Below are positions 47,628 through 59,364 of a stretch of 64,000 nucleotides of DNA, piece by piece. The notes below the pieces were generated by a model, which did no database searches, was not told the DNA's origin, and worked only from the letters and a program-made list of their open reading frames with translations. Position numbers and translations under genes: made by a program. Origin of the DNA: Nipponacmea schrenckii (Eukaryota; Mollusca; Gastropoda; Lottiidae); contig CM060202.1 of assembly GCA_030562195.1 (NCBI GenBank), positions 29,188,317-29,252,316 of the forward strand, given 5' to 3'. Position 1 is the first letter of the stretch. Each line of letters begins with the position of its first letter.

Positions 47628-47785
47628 ATGGGTTCCGATCTTGATCGACGTGTAAAAGTCAGACGACCTCGAACGATTCATCTACACTCATAATTCAAAT
47701 CAACCCAGCTGTAAATGGGTACCACTAATCCAATAATAAGATCAATGCTAAGAGTTTTAGCCAAGGACCCGTCAGTTGAAAGTTG
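47628..47785 (+). mobile_element. Dispersed ~150-bp repeat, copy C
   Basis: GGGTTCCGATCTTGATCGAC, CGACCTCGAACGATTCATCT, CAACCCAGCTGTAAATGGGT and TTTTAGCCAAGGACCCGTCA align with copies A and B; the most diverged of the three. Confidence 0.75.
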
Positions 47786-48164
47786 TTTTTTTCTTTTATC
47801 TTACGTTCCAATATTTCTGGATCAGACTGAAGAATCATAGATCAAAGGCAATACAAATTTGTCTAAAAGCCATTTATATAAGTATAAATTAGATTTCGAT
47901 ACATGACACACCCAGAATAAAGAACAGATCAATTCAAATGTTGGATAAGAACACAAACTTTCATAAGCCTAGATCATATAAAGTTTCTGTATCAAAGACA
48001 CTTCAATCACATTAACCACATTAATGTGCTTAAAAACTTTTGAGCAATAAACCTGAGCCAGAAATTACAAGGTCTGAAATCTACACCTGGATTATCATCT
48101 CCCTAGAAAATTGAATAAGCAAAAGGAAGGGAAGATTCCAACATTCTATCCAAATTAGGAGAAG

Positions 48165-48240
48165 ACTTTATGGATTACAACTATTGTTTATTAATACTGC
48201 TACGTTTCAATAAGTATCCTCTTATTGTTCTCAAGCAGAT
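48165..48240 (-). mobile_element. Short palindromic element, family F4
   Basis: TGGATTACAACTATTGTTTA, TTAATACTGCTACGTTTCAA and TAAGTATCCTCTTATTGTTC; the reverse complement matches 21097-21196. The AATAAG..CTTATT hairpin directly precedes GAAACG on the minus strand. Confidence 0.7.
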
Positions 48241-48342
48241 CCAAACTTCAAAGATAATTCAAAATTAAAGAAGTAAAAGGAAGGGAAGATTCTGACATTC
48301 TATCCAAGCCGTTTGTGATTTCAATCTCTATCTAACTTGAAA

Positions 48343-48387
48343 TGAAATGAAATGATTGGAGTTTTAAGTCCTACTCTTCTGCACTAT
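48343..48387 (-). mobile_element. SINE 3' tail fragment
   Basis: GAAATGAAATGATTGGAGTT and TTAAGTCCTACTCTTCTGCA. Confidence 0.75.
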
Positions 48388-49870
48388 CTAACCTGAAGAA
48401 ATATTTAATATTTCTAGAGTTGCCCACTAATCCAAAATGTCAGGTAATCTAAAATCTTTTAACAAGTCTAATAGAAGATAGTAATGTGGTTTATGTATAT
48501 TTTATCTAAAATAACTGACAATAAACAACATGGCTACCACTTAACCTTGTCAGTAATGGCCGCCTGTTGCTAGGGAAGGTTGATGTGCACTGGACATGCC
48601 ATTGGTCAGTTTTAGGCCAGGGAATTTACGAGCATCCTTAAACCAACATTGAGATGATACCACTGGACATAAAAGAATGTGGTTGTGATTATTTCTTTTA
48701 TAAATTGTGATAAAGCATGGCTGACTTAATTAGAGCCGTCTTAGATAGCCTACATCTGAAATGAAGAAGTATTTCTTCTGATGTAGGTCAGCGCCAGTTG
48801 TATCTCGTCCCAAGTTGATCAAAAATATCTCAAGATTAATAACTTTATGTAGAAAACCATGACAAGGATTCAAGGTGTTTATAGAATTGTTGTTAGAAGA
48901 CAGAATAGCTACGGTTAACTTGCTTTGTGCTACAATGCATCGAGTAAAGAAGGCCAACTTGATTAGTTTAATACACCTTATGGCACTGCAATGTTTAGAT
49001 ACTTTCTAGATTGATTCAGAGCAGTTACTATCGTCTAAGTGATGGAATTAGTTTAAATGTCTTGACCAGAGCTTTTTGGGTCCTTTCAGTCCTTTTCTCT
49101 AACACTTAAGACTGACCATTTTGATTGTGGCACCAATGAAAAAACACTGAGCCCAAAAAGACAAAATGGCCATAGAATAGATTGATATGACCACTGTTGC
49201 TATGACCTGTATGAGTCTATTTATCGCAAAATGAAACACTTGGAACCTTAAGATGAAGCTTCCTGCACTTTTGGCTGAAACACTATCCCATAATGCTGTA
49301 TTACATAAATACAAAATGGCACCTGTGATGAATTATAAGATCTACCTAACTTGTAGACTTGAGTTATGTAATTATCCATGAATTTATAACTTGTGTCAGC
49401 AGGTAATAGAATGTGTCACTGACTCCCAAATACTGACAATTCATTTAATTTAAAAGTAAAAAAATTATGGCCTAGATGTTTTTAGTGCTTGGTATCTTCT
49501 CTCATCTTCATATCCCAAACAACTTTTCTTGAAAAACAAGGCAAACTATCAACTATTTTAGTCTCTTATACAACATCTGATCTGTTGACCAAATCCAAAT
49601 TCCACTACTATGAATTTCAGAGCTCTTCAATCTTCCTGTTCGCTCTATATATACAATTGCTTCCTTTTCATAACAGACATCCATAAGAAAAGTTCTTGTT
49701 TGCATATATTTGCTTAGAAAAACATCCAAAATTTATTTTGATCATTTTGAAAAGACACATAAATTAAAACAAAAGTAGAGAAAACAGTTTGCATCTAAAG
49801 AATGTTTTCTAAGCTTATTTGCAAAAACAAAAAAAATGCTTGAGTCAATAATATCTAATAAAAAATCAAA
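48388..49870. other. No gene seen
   Basis: Two minus-strand frames (48730-48957 and 49099-49314) have somewhat higher GC than their surroundings but no usable splice sites or recognisable content. Nothing else supported. Confidence 0.35.
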
Positions 49871-50735
49871 CTCCATCCAAAACCAATCTCTACCCATCTT
49901 TTCTCTCTCATACAATTTCCTACCTATCCCCCAAGATAAAATATCTACCTCCATCCAAAACCATTCTTTACCCATCTCATCTCTCTCATACAATTTCTTA
50001 TGTACCCCCAAGATAAAATATCTACCTCCATCCAAAACCAATCTCTACCCATCTCATCTCTCTCATACAATTTCCTACCTATCCCCCAAGATAAAATATC
50101 TACCTCCATCCAAAACCAATCTCTACCCATCTCATCTCTCTCATACAATTTCCTACCTATCCCCCAAGATAAAATATCTACCTCCATCCAAAACCAATCT
50201 CTACCCATCTCATCTCTCTCATACAATTTCTACCTACCCCCAAGATAAAATATCTACCTCCATCCAAAACCAATCTTTACCCATCTATCTCTCTCATACA
50301 ATTTCTTACCTACCCCCAAGATAAAATATCTACCTCCATCCGAAACCAATCTCTACCCATCTCATCTCTCTCATAAAATTTTCCCTACCTACCCCCAAGA
50401 TAAAATATCTACCTCCATCCAAAACCAATCTCTACCCATCTCATCTCTCTCAATACAATTTCTACCTACCCCCAAGATAAAATATCTACCTCCATCCGAA
50501 ACCAATCTCTACCCATCTCATCTCTCTCATACAATTTCTACCTACCCCCAAGATAAAATATCTACCTTCATCCAAAACCAATCTCTACCCATCTCATCTC
50601 TCTCATACAATTTCCTACCTATCCCCCAAGATAAAATATCTACCTCCATCCAAAACCAATCTTTACCCATCTCATCTCTCTCATATAAATTCTGACCTAC
50701 CCCCAAGATAAAATATCTACCTCCATCCTGAACAT
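49871..50735. repeat. 78-bp minisatellite, about 11 units
   Basis: CCCCCAAGATAAAATATCTA, CCTCCATCCAAAACCAATCT, CTACCCATCTCATCTCTCTC and ATACAATTTCCTACCTAT repeat with period 78 in the best units and 75-76 in others. A 78-base unit keeps frames, so both strands show open frames of 70-160 codons (minus-strand unit MGRDWFWMEVDILSWG..). Units of 75-76 bases shift or break them. I regard the frames as by-products. Confidence 0.95.
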
Positions 50736-53074
50736 GTGAAGGCACCTGGCTAGACTATTAGCTTTCTGAGTATGTAATACAAGCTAACTAGCTGGTAAAC
50801 ATTTCTACCTGACAAATAACATCATAGTAATATAAACCTACGTATTTCATAATATTGACCATTAAATACTGGCCTATTATCAATCAACACTACTGATGTT
50901 TTCATATTCAGAATACCTCAAAATATCATTGAATATTCTTTTGGACAGCTTATCAATAACCAATGTTAAATTTAGGATTTCTTCAGTAAATATTTTCATA
51001 GTGATTTTCAGGGTTTCAAATCCGTTGATATTGGCATAATCATAGCAAATAACAAATTTCAAGTATGTGGACTCTCTGCAGGGTAGCCTGATAGTAAAAA
51101 AACCCAGTGGCTTCAAATGCTGAGAAAGGGTGACCTTCCTTTGGTTAATGATGAAGGCATGTCTTGTAATGAATCCTTGTAAATCCTAACTTAACGACTT
51201 CTGTCCTTACTGGAGGTCTAACTATTGTCCAATCAAAATTGACCCTCAAATCTTTCTAGGAAATCTCTCCATGCCTTCAAAATGAAGTGTATTGCACAGC
51301 TTAGTAAGACCATGTTAAACGCTGTATTCGGGATAAAAAGAGTGAGTAATAGTCGGATAAAATCCCCCCAGAATCCTCTTGACCATCAAGGATCAAGCAA
51401 TCAACCAGTAGTTTGTAAAAAATCGAGGCTTCGAGGTTTCTAAAGAAACAGGTGTTGTATTGTAGCTATGTGTTTTAAATAGATAAAAGAACATATGAAA
51501 ACTTGTACAAGTATATCTATGGTACCTTACTGGCTCTTATCTTCTGTTACATGTTTAGGTTGTTCAGGAAAACAAAACAATACAACCATCTGTTGTTTAG
51601 AATGGTAACATAGTCAATTAACCAATTTACCATAAAAAAATTAAATATAGAGATGAACCGGTCACTTGGAAAAAAATTTACCACAAAAAAAAATTGAGCT
51701 ACTAGATTTTCAAAGAGAGATGCCAAATTGACACTCATACCAGCAGTCACATCACCCCAAGGGAGAGATTTCTCTACTTTTGAAGCAAAACCTGTCAATC
51801 ATTAAAGAATTACAAATCTTTTCATTATTCCGTAAATTAAACAACTATATATTTCTAGGGGGTTGAGGGAATTCACATGCTAGGTCACCTAGATAAGCTA
51901 AATTAAGTTTTCCACTATCTGAAACCTCATTCATAAAAAATGAAAATGAAACGAACGGAGTAAAATCATTTTTATGTCCTACGCTTCTGCACCTACTGGA
52001 AAAAATCATTCACAAACATTGAAATGAATGAAGTTTTTTGTCCTACTCTTCTGGACTTAATGGATTAAAGCATTCACAAAAACACCTGGAAGTCTAAAAT
52101 ACAGACTTTTTGTCTGACGTTAAATCTCTAGGGAAAGTTTGATATTAAACGCCTACAAGTAGCTCCACCTACTGAGACATTTCACAATATAACCCAGGCT
52201 GTGAGGTCTCATAAAACTTTGACATTTCAATCTATTATTATAATGATGATAATAATTTACGAACTGTTATAATAGAACAGAACTTCATTTAAATTACCAG
52301 GAACGTGACTTTAGATGTGAACCCTTTAGTACTGTATCAATCCAGCTTTACAGTCCACTGTTCCACACTTTATAAAAATTCTTACTAGAGTAAAGCAATT
52401 TGTTTTTCAGTACCTTATTGGAGATAGAAATGAAAATGAAATGAAATGAAAAGTTTTATGTGCTATTCTTCTGCACCTTATGGGCTAATAAAGATAGTCA
52501 ATTGGGAACAAGTATCTGAATTGTACACAGCTAACCCAAATTTCTTATCTTACTGGCTTATTTATGTGCTAATGAAATGAAATTTTATAATGAACTGTTC
52601 TTGATCTTTATTAGGCTAATGAAATAAAGTCTCATATTTTTTAATCATTTGACAGAAACCAGATAAAATTCCACACCTTTACTTATAGTAATTGATGACT
52701 TAACAAAGTACTAATGGATGATCTCCCTTGACAGTCATTATTAACCAATCAAATCAATTTGTTTAACAATAAGGAATATGGTGAACATGTTTCATCCATT
52801 TAAAATGATAATCTATATTCAACAGTATAGAAATCCTATTACTGGATGTCATATTTATTTAAATTGCTAACCGGGTTAATATCTGAAACAGATGAATAAA
52901 ATTTAAGCTAAGCAACAACGTGGAATCCTCAGACCTGTTTTATAACATTTCAACCAAGATACAATCCAGAGTTTTAAGAAATACAGTAATCTGATTGGCT
53001 CATGGAGCTTAATTTAAATAAGATTTTAAATATTGTCCAATCAAAATAATCGAACGCTGGAATCATTCTATAAG
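50736..53074. other. No gene; SINE tails
   Basis: SINE tails in minus orientation lie at about 51940-51992 (ACGGAGTAAAATCATTTTTA, GTCCTACGCTTCTGCACC), 52018-52075 and 52432-52500 (AAATGAAAAGTTTTATGTGC). The frames at 50880-51116 and 51547-51798 are not supported by splice sites. Confidence 0.45.
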
Positions 53075-53380
53075 CTTAAAGTGATACTGTGTCTTAAAAT
53101 GGACATAAAATTTAAATTCTCACTTCATTAGTGAACTTAACTGGTGTCATATAGTAACAGAATTCATGTAACACTTAATCAATTTATTAAGCGATTTTCA
53201 ATACTCAATAGCATTTTTATGGATAATTTCTAAGTTTTTTATATTTATCAGATTATATAAGGATTCTGTTCTGTTATTTATGGCAACAGGTATATTTACT
53301 TATGAATATATACTCTTATTGGCTAAGTTTTAGAATAAGAATTTGAAATCTTATATTCATTCTAAGACACAGTTTACCTT
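53075..53380. mobile_element. Foldback MITE, family F1
   Basis: AAAGTGATACTGTGTCTTAA, AATGGACATAAAATTTAA, AACTTAACTGGTGTCATATA, GCGATTTTCAATACTCAATA, GATTATATAAGGATTCTGTT and the right end TTCATTCTAAGACACAGTTT. The terminal pair ACTGTGTCTTA..AATG and CATTCTAAGACACAGT is clear here. Confidence 0.8.
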
Positions 53381-55388
53381 ATATAAAACAGCTCCTTGTT
53401 TTCAAGATTCTTAATATTATTTCTATCCAGACTATTTCAAAGTTTTAATCGCTGCTTGAACTTTTTGATTTTTCTTCTTTTCTATAGATGTATTGTTCAA
53501 CATCTGCAGGAAATCAGAAAGTTTCTTTGAAATGTTTTTTTTTTGATACCAGTATGTGTTCTACAAATGTTTCTAATTCAATCTCAGCCTTGTCTCTGGC
53601 ATTATTTTATCTGTTGGTTGAAATTCAAATTAAAGTTTCCAACTGCAGTGTTTATACATCACTTGCCTTGCAGCATTTAGTTTTGTAATTCAGAAGAAAC
53701 AAGGAGTACGATATTCAGAGGATTATATTTGAGTTTAGAAATAAGCTGATCTTTCTTATATGAATAGTAAAAGTGAAAACCACAGACATAGCCTACAGCA
53801 AATCATCTTCTTAAATATTTTATATATTTAAATAACTTCTTAAATAAATTAATTCTGTCGTGCAGGGAACCATGGTGAAAACTAACAAATCAAAGTATGC
53901 ATATACGAATGTTTTGACCCCTCAACCTGAACTGCCATGACAAAACTCAGTTGGAAGCGAGTTGGATTATCATCTGCTTGGAGACAAATAACTATAGGTT
54001 ACCATTCTTTCTAAGAAGAAAATTCTGATACAACTAACAGTGCCACCAAAATACAGTCTCATATCTGCTTTCAACCTCTCACACCTAGCAACAGTGTAAT
54101 AACTGAACAATTTCTGATTTCAACCAAAGGTGTCTCTAGAAGCTTCTAACTTTTTTTTTTATCTAGTATTAGATGTGACCCCCTGCAAATTTTGTTGAAC
54201 CCTGCTCCACCCCCTAACTGAACATGCCCTATTAATGCCTCTCAACAAAGCATCCAATATGATAATACCTTCAGACTATGAAGTTTTAACAATCACTGTG
54301 AATAGTGATGAAGAATAATGGTAATGTTTTATTCAAATAAAAAGGAAATAGTCCAGACAATAGATTAAACATAGGAAATACAATACCAAGCTGTAGTTAA
54401 AAACTGTCATTATCACTTCCTGCTAGCTCATCTTTTTGAATTTCTTTCAAAAACTTATAAAGAACATGTTGAATACGACCCTCAGGCCATCCTAGACATT
54501 TTCAGGTCGTTATTAATAGTGATATGTAATCGGCACTTTTTTGTATTTCTATATTATATTATTATTATATTTCTTAGGTTTTCTCTGAAATCTTTTTCAT
54601 GTCAGAGAATACAGCCCGAAAATATATGTTTGATGACAAAGTGCCTCATTAGCGTCCCAAAAATTTCAAAATTACTTCCTTGGAAATAATCGGATTTGTC
54701 AATTGTATTCCTTTTGGAAGAGTCCACATTTCTAATAACATTATTCATACCTTGATGTGTTGAATCAGAAGAGGCCACTTAAAAAATTCTATAATTTGGT
54801 TTACCAAGCATGCATGTTAGTGAATAATTTCGTTCTATCAATTTCGATGGCTTTTAGAGAGTCTACATATTCTATAATTCATGATATAACCATTGTTATT
54901 TATACGAATTGCCTGGAAGGCAGGGAACACCTCATACAGTCTGCTATAAACACAATCTGCAGAATGTTGATTTCTGCTTGTATCACTGGATAAACAAGAC
55001 CGATTCATTCTTATTGATCGTCCAGTTATAAATACTGAGTGTAGATTTCCTACCCTTTGGCACCATTTGGTACTGTTCCAAGAATTTCAGTTTGATTTTA
55101 GCCCGGAGACGAAAACTTACTTGAAATAAATTGCAAGAAATTTCAGACCATGTGAAAGATCCTGAGTTAATACTACAAGAACTAAAACTGAAGATAATTT
55201 TTTTCTACTTAGGAGGTTTGCAATTTTTAGGGGTTGATTTGGGTCTTGAATCAGAAATACTAGAAATATACAAAAATCACACAATTGTTTTAAAATACTT
55301 CCTCTTGCTATATTTGTCTTTTATATATAAGGACAAGTCACTCATTTGGATTCAAATGTAGATAATACTATACATACATGGATTTAGA
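53381..55388. other. No gene seen
   Basis: AT-rich. The 78-codon frame at 54757-54993 and the 76-codon frame at 55131-55361 (+) have protein-like patches but neither splice sites nor family resemblance. Confidence 0.35.
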
Positions 55389-55520
55389 AACTGGACACAA
55401 TTTTATGGATAACAATAATTAAATAACTTGTGATGTTTCAACGCTGATACTCTTGTCTTTATCAAGCAATGATGTAAGCAATTAACAAAGTAATTGTTAT
55501 CCATAAAATTGTGTCCAGTT
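55389..55520. mobile_element. 132-bp MITE with perfect 28-bp inverted repeats
   Basis: AACTGGACACAATTTTATGG + ATAACAAT (55389-55416) is perfectly inverted at 55493-55520. The interior carries GATGTTTCAACGCTGATACT and TTGTCTTTATCAAGCAATG, whose reverse complement (CTTGATAAAGACAAG..GTTGAAAC) follows the pattern of the other GAAAC-bearing elements. Confidence 0.9.
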
Positions 55521-56740
55521 ATTGTATCCAATAAATTACTAAATGCCACTTAAGGAAGGTACATGGTTTTGAAGGCTCAAATGTCAAGATGAGCTGTAAC
55601 ACTATAACTGATTAGTTTCGATAATTAGTGAATGAAGTACTGAAGTACCGTTTCTGAAATAAGTATCCTTGGATAAAAAAAAGGATGGTGAACCTTTTGC
55701 TTTAAATTCTGAATAAAAATTTCAACCATAATGAGTATTTTTCATGCAATTACTTAAGTATTAAATAACAATATCATATTAAAAACAAAACAAAAATATC
55801 CATGAGGTAATTAATCAAGAATAATGACGGACACCCACGAAAGTCCAGAAATAACGAAAGAGACAAGAATAACCATTTTGTTTTTTTTCTAAATAATTAC
55901 AATCAGAGATCTAACTTGGGATAATCGATGACTGTATTTATATTGATGAAGGTTGTTTAAGATATCTATTGAACAGTTGTCACGGTAATCAATATTTCAT
56001 ATTAATATCAGATTTTATTGATTGGATAAACACTGTATTTTACCTGCCATTATTAAGGGGATATACCACTATTGGCGAAAATCTCTACTTCATGGAACTG
56101 TGAGGTTCTATGGCACTGTTCATTGTGGGTTCATAACATTTGTTTTGTGTAAATTTGAGCCATGAATTGCAAATGTCTTGTAGATCTTTTATTTCATACA
56201 GACTCCATATAGATCTTTTATTTCATCTTAAAACAAATGGAAAACTTAAACAAGAAATAAGTGTAATTCAAAATGACCCTACTCTCATCGACAAATGTAA
56301 AAACAACCACCAAAGTGTGGATGCTGCTGAAGTTTCGAAGAAAGCAAAATCTGCATTAAAATCACCCAATCAAGATGAAATGATTTCCTGTATGTGGGTG
56401 AACAAACTAAACCAATCAAGCAATACCAGAACTACGGCGTTATAAATCCTTTCACAATAATAGACAGGTAACAAGAGTAACGCAGCGTTAAACAATAATC
56501 ACGTCAATGTACAGTGGTGCCCCCCTGGGAGATATTATAGCCAGTGATTAGAGTGCTAGCTGAACAGTTGGTCTCCTGGGACACATCAACTTGTCATTCA
56601 CTACAGCTTATTTTACACTACCTTTCTTCTTACGTCAACTTTATTAGATTTAGATCATACGCTTCAATTTATGAAACATATTTTATTTCTATGAGTTTTA
56701 GAAGGCAGTTGAGTTGATTGTCAATTCTATAAAATTTTCA
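55521..56740. other. No supported gene
   Basis: A 101-codon plus-strand frame (56140-56445) ends in a more coding-like composition (KKAKSALKSPNQDEM..) but has no recognised domain and no obvious acceptor. Otherwise AT-rich; 56525-56560 may be a weak F7 fragment (GTGATTAGAGTGCTAGCTGA). Confidence 0.35.
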
Positions 56741-57015
56741 ACCATATAAAGTTGAGTTTGTAGTAATCCTAGATGCATGATTTTCAGAAAGGTGTTGAGT
56801 GGATTAATCCTAGATGCATGATTTTTAGAAAGTTGTTGAGTGGAATTATCCTAGATTTTATGATTTTTAGAAAGCTGTTGAGTGGATTAATCCTAGATTC
56901 ATGATTTTTAGAAAGCTGTTGAGTGGATTATCCTAGATGCATGATTTTCAGAAAGCTGTTGAGTTACTGGTACTTTAATCTAGATTTTATGATTTTTAGA
57001 AGGCGGTTGAGTTGA
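56741..57015 (+). repeat. ~41-60-bp tandem repeat, about 6 units
   Basis: AATCCTAGATGCATGATTTT with CAGAAAGGTGTTGAGTGGAT recurs from about 56765 with spacing near 41 and longer variants (CTAGATTTTATGATTTTTAG). Confidence 0.85.
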
Positions 57016-58314
57016 TAAATTGTACGTAACTAGCTGTTAAATACTTGGGAAAAGCAATGTACATACACTATTTTAACATCACCCAACACTTCTGGAATTG
57101 CTGTCTCTGCATCATATTGACCAGCCAGTGCTCTATGCCGTGGCTGATGCCTGACAGTCTATACTTTTAATCCAGAATAAAGGTTGGATTTGAGTGACAA
57201 AATAAGTAAGATATCAAGTAGACAATTGCTTGTATAAATCTACTTTACACTAAATAATTCAATAAATCAAGCCTTATTTCCAGTAATTCTTGTCTGAACA
57301 CGGAACACTTCCTGTTATAGAACAATAAATAACAGACATTACACTGACCAATCAAATAAATAGAAGCAATAATCAGATTTTAAAACAATAACGTCAATTT
57401 CAGTAAACTTTGTGTGCTTCTACGATTTAAATTAAAATAAATAGTTTATTTCAGAAACAATAAAATATTTTTGGAAAGTTGGCAAAAGAGGAGGTAGTAC
57501 AAAAGCACAAAATAGATTGGTTTGTATGAAACCCTTAAAAATCTTTAGCTAACCTCCAATTCAAGCTAAAGTCTTAAGCCAATTTCCAATTCAAGTTAAT
57601 AAACAATTAATTCAGCCATTCTAGACGAGATTTTTGATTGACGGAGTTGTCTTCCTTGTATAGATTTTAATTAACGTTTCAAAGAAAACCAAATCTTTTT
57701 TTAAAGATTTTGACAGAATAATTTCCTAGCCTCAATACGGTTTGATTCCAGATGTTAAAATCTATACAACAACTTTGACAACTGAATTCCTTTCTTTCAA
57801 GAATTTTCAATAGTTTGTCAACTTCATTTTAAAATTCAAAAAATTCATTTTAATAAACTAATCAATAAGGTAGGAAGCTATCTCCACTTTTCAAAAAATA
57901 TTTTAAAAACAACATCAAACTATCATTAAATGATATGAAAAAGCTGAACATTTATCGTAAATTACACAACAGTTAACCAGCTAGATTGATTTAATTGAAT
58001 TTTCAGTTTTTTCCTGAAATTGCAGGAAATAAATTGAAAAAAAGTTTCTTTTTTTTTGGATTGGTAATCTTTCATGACAAGTACAACAACCCCTAACTTG
58101 TTCTCAATGTTTTAGACGTCATTTTTGAGGAAATTATCCGCATTTTTTACATTTTGGATTAATTCTGAGAAAATTACACAAGGAAGTTGACGTTTTGATG
58201 GAATTAATAGTTTTTAAACCATTGTAATTACGTATCACTACTTGACAGGTCGTTTCATAGCGAGCTCTTACCAACTTACTACAAGATTCACATTCAACAC
58301 TCATTGGCTAAAAA
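57016..58314. other. No gene seen
   Basis: AT-rich with ordinary sequence. A small duplication (CCAATTCAAGCTAAAG / CCAATTCAAGTTAATA) lies near 57555-57600. Confidence 0.4.
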
Positions 58315-58550
58315 CTAAAGATTGTCAAAGGGATAATAGGTCTTAGGATAGGAACATAAAATTTGAAAATTTTAAACTTGACCAATAAGAGATCTATCTA
58401 TACATCAGTAAATATACCTGCTGCCATAAATAACAAAAAATAAAAAATAAATATAAAAAAAAAAGTGATTTTCCATAAAGATGCATTTGATTATTGAAAA
58501 TTGCTTAATAAATTAATAAAGTGTTTTTCAAAAATGACTCGGAGCTGAAA
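58315..58550 (-). mobile_element. Foldback MITE, family F1, reverse copy
   Basis: GGGATAATAGGTCTTAGGAT, AGGAACATAAAATTTGAA, CAGTAAATATACCTGCTGCC, CATAAATAAC and TTGATTATTGAAAATTGCTT mirror the 13545 copy. Confidence 0.75.
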
Positions 58551-58590
58551 CCTGTTAGATGTAAAGTAGCATTTATAGAGAAATGCTCTT

Positions 58591-59364
58591 ACAACCTTTG
58601 TCTCATACCTTGACTACAATATCCACCTTTCTTGTATCATTGAAGTTGGTAAATGCTGGGATTTGATTGAATTGACGTAAATACAGCCAATCAGCTAACA
58701 CATTTAACATCAGTTAACACAGCTAACACATTTAAAATGAGTTAACACAGCTAACACAGTTAACATCAGTTAACATCAGTCAACATAGTTAACAGAGTTA
58801 ACATGAGTTAACACAGCTAACATCAGTTAACATCAGTTAACACAGTTAACATCAGCTAACACAGTTAACATCAGTTAACACAGCTAACATCAGCTCACAC
58901 AGTTAACATCAGCTCACACAGTTAACATCAGTTAACACAGTTAACATCAGCTAACACAGTTAACATCAGCTCACACAGTTAACATCAGCTAACACAGTTA
59001 ACATCAGTTAACAGTTAACATCAGCTAACACAGTTAACATCAGTTAACACAGCTAACATAGCTAACACAGTTAACATCAGTTAACACAGTTAACATCAGC
59101 TAACACAGATAACATCAGCTCACACAGTTAACATCAGCTCACACAGTTAACATCAGCTCACACAGTTAACATCAGCTAACACAGCTAACACAGTTAACAT
59201 CAGCTAACACAGTTAACATCAGCTCACACAGTTAACATCAGCTAACACAGTTAACATCAGTTAACACAGGATGGTTGTTGTTGTCAGCATACAATCCAAT
59301 GGCAACATTCTATGATACAAGAAAGCTGGCTATTACAGTCAAGGTATAAGACTATGGTTGTAAT
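58591..59364. mobile_element. Inverted-repeat element carrying a minisatellite
   Basis: ACAACCTTTGTCTCATACCT, TGACTACAAT..CCACCTTTCT and TGTATCATTGAAGTTG (58591-58648) are mirrored by CAACATTCTATGATACAAGA, AAGCTGGCTATTACAGTC and AAGGTATAAGACTATGGTTGT (59303-59364). Nearly all of the interior is the CAGYTAACA array. Tandem arrays between subterminal inverted repeats are known from non-autonomous pearl-type elements of molluscs; the link to those is inference. Confidence 0.65.
58680..59270. repeat. 9/10-bp CAG(T/C)TAACA(T) minisatellite
   Basis: Alternating CAGTTAACAT and CAGCTAACA (also CAGCTCACA) for about 60 units, often as a 19-bp dimer. GTTAAC is palindromic. It lies inside the inverted-repeat element. 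Confidence 0.97.

Noticed and set aside
54757..55361. Two plus-strand frames of 76-78 codons
   Set aside because: Protein-like patches but no splice sites, no shared domain and no conservation evidence available.
56140..56445. 101-codon plus-strand open frame as a gene
   Set aside because: No recognised domain, no acceptor or donor in useful positions, and frames of this size occur by chance here. Left as unsupported.
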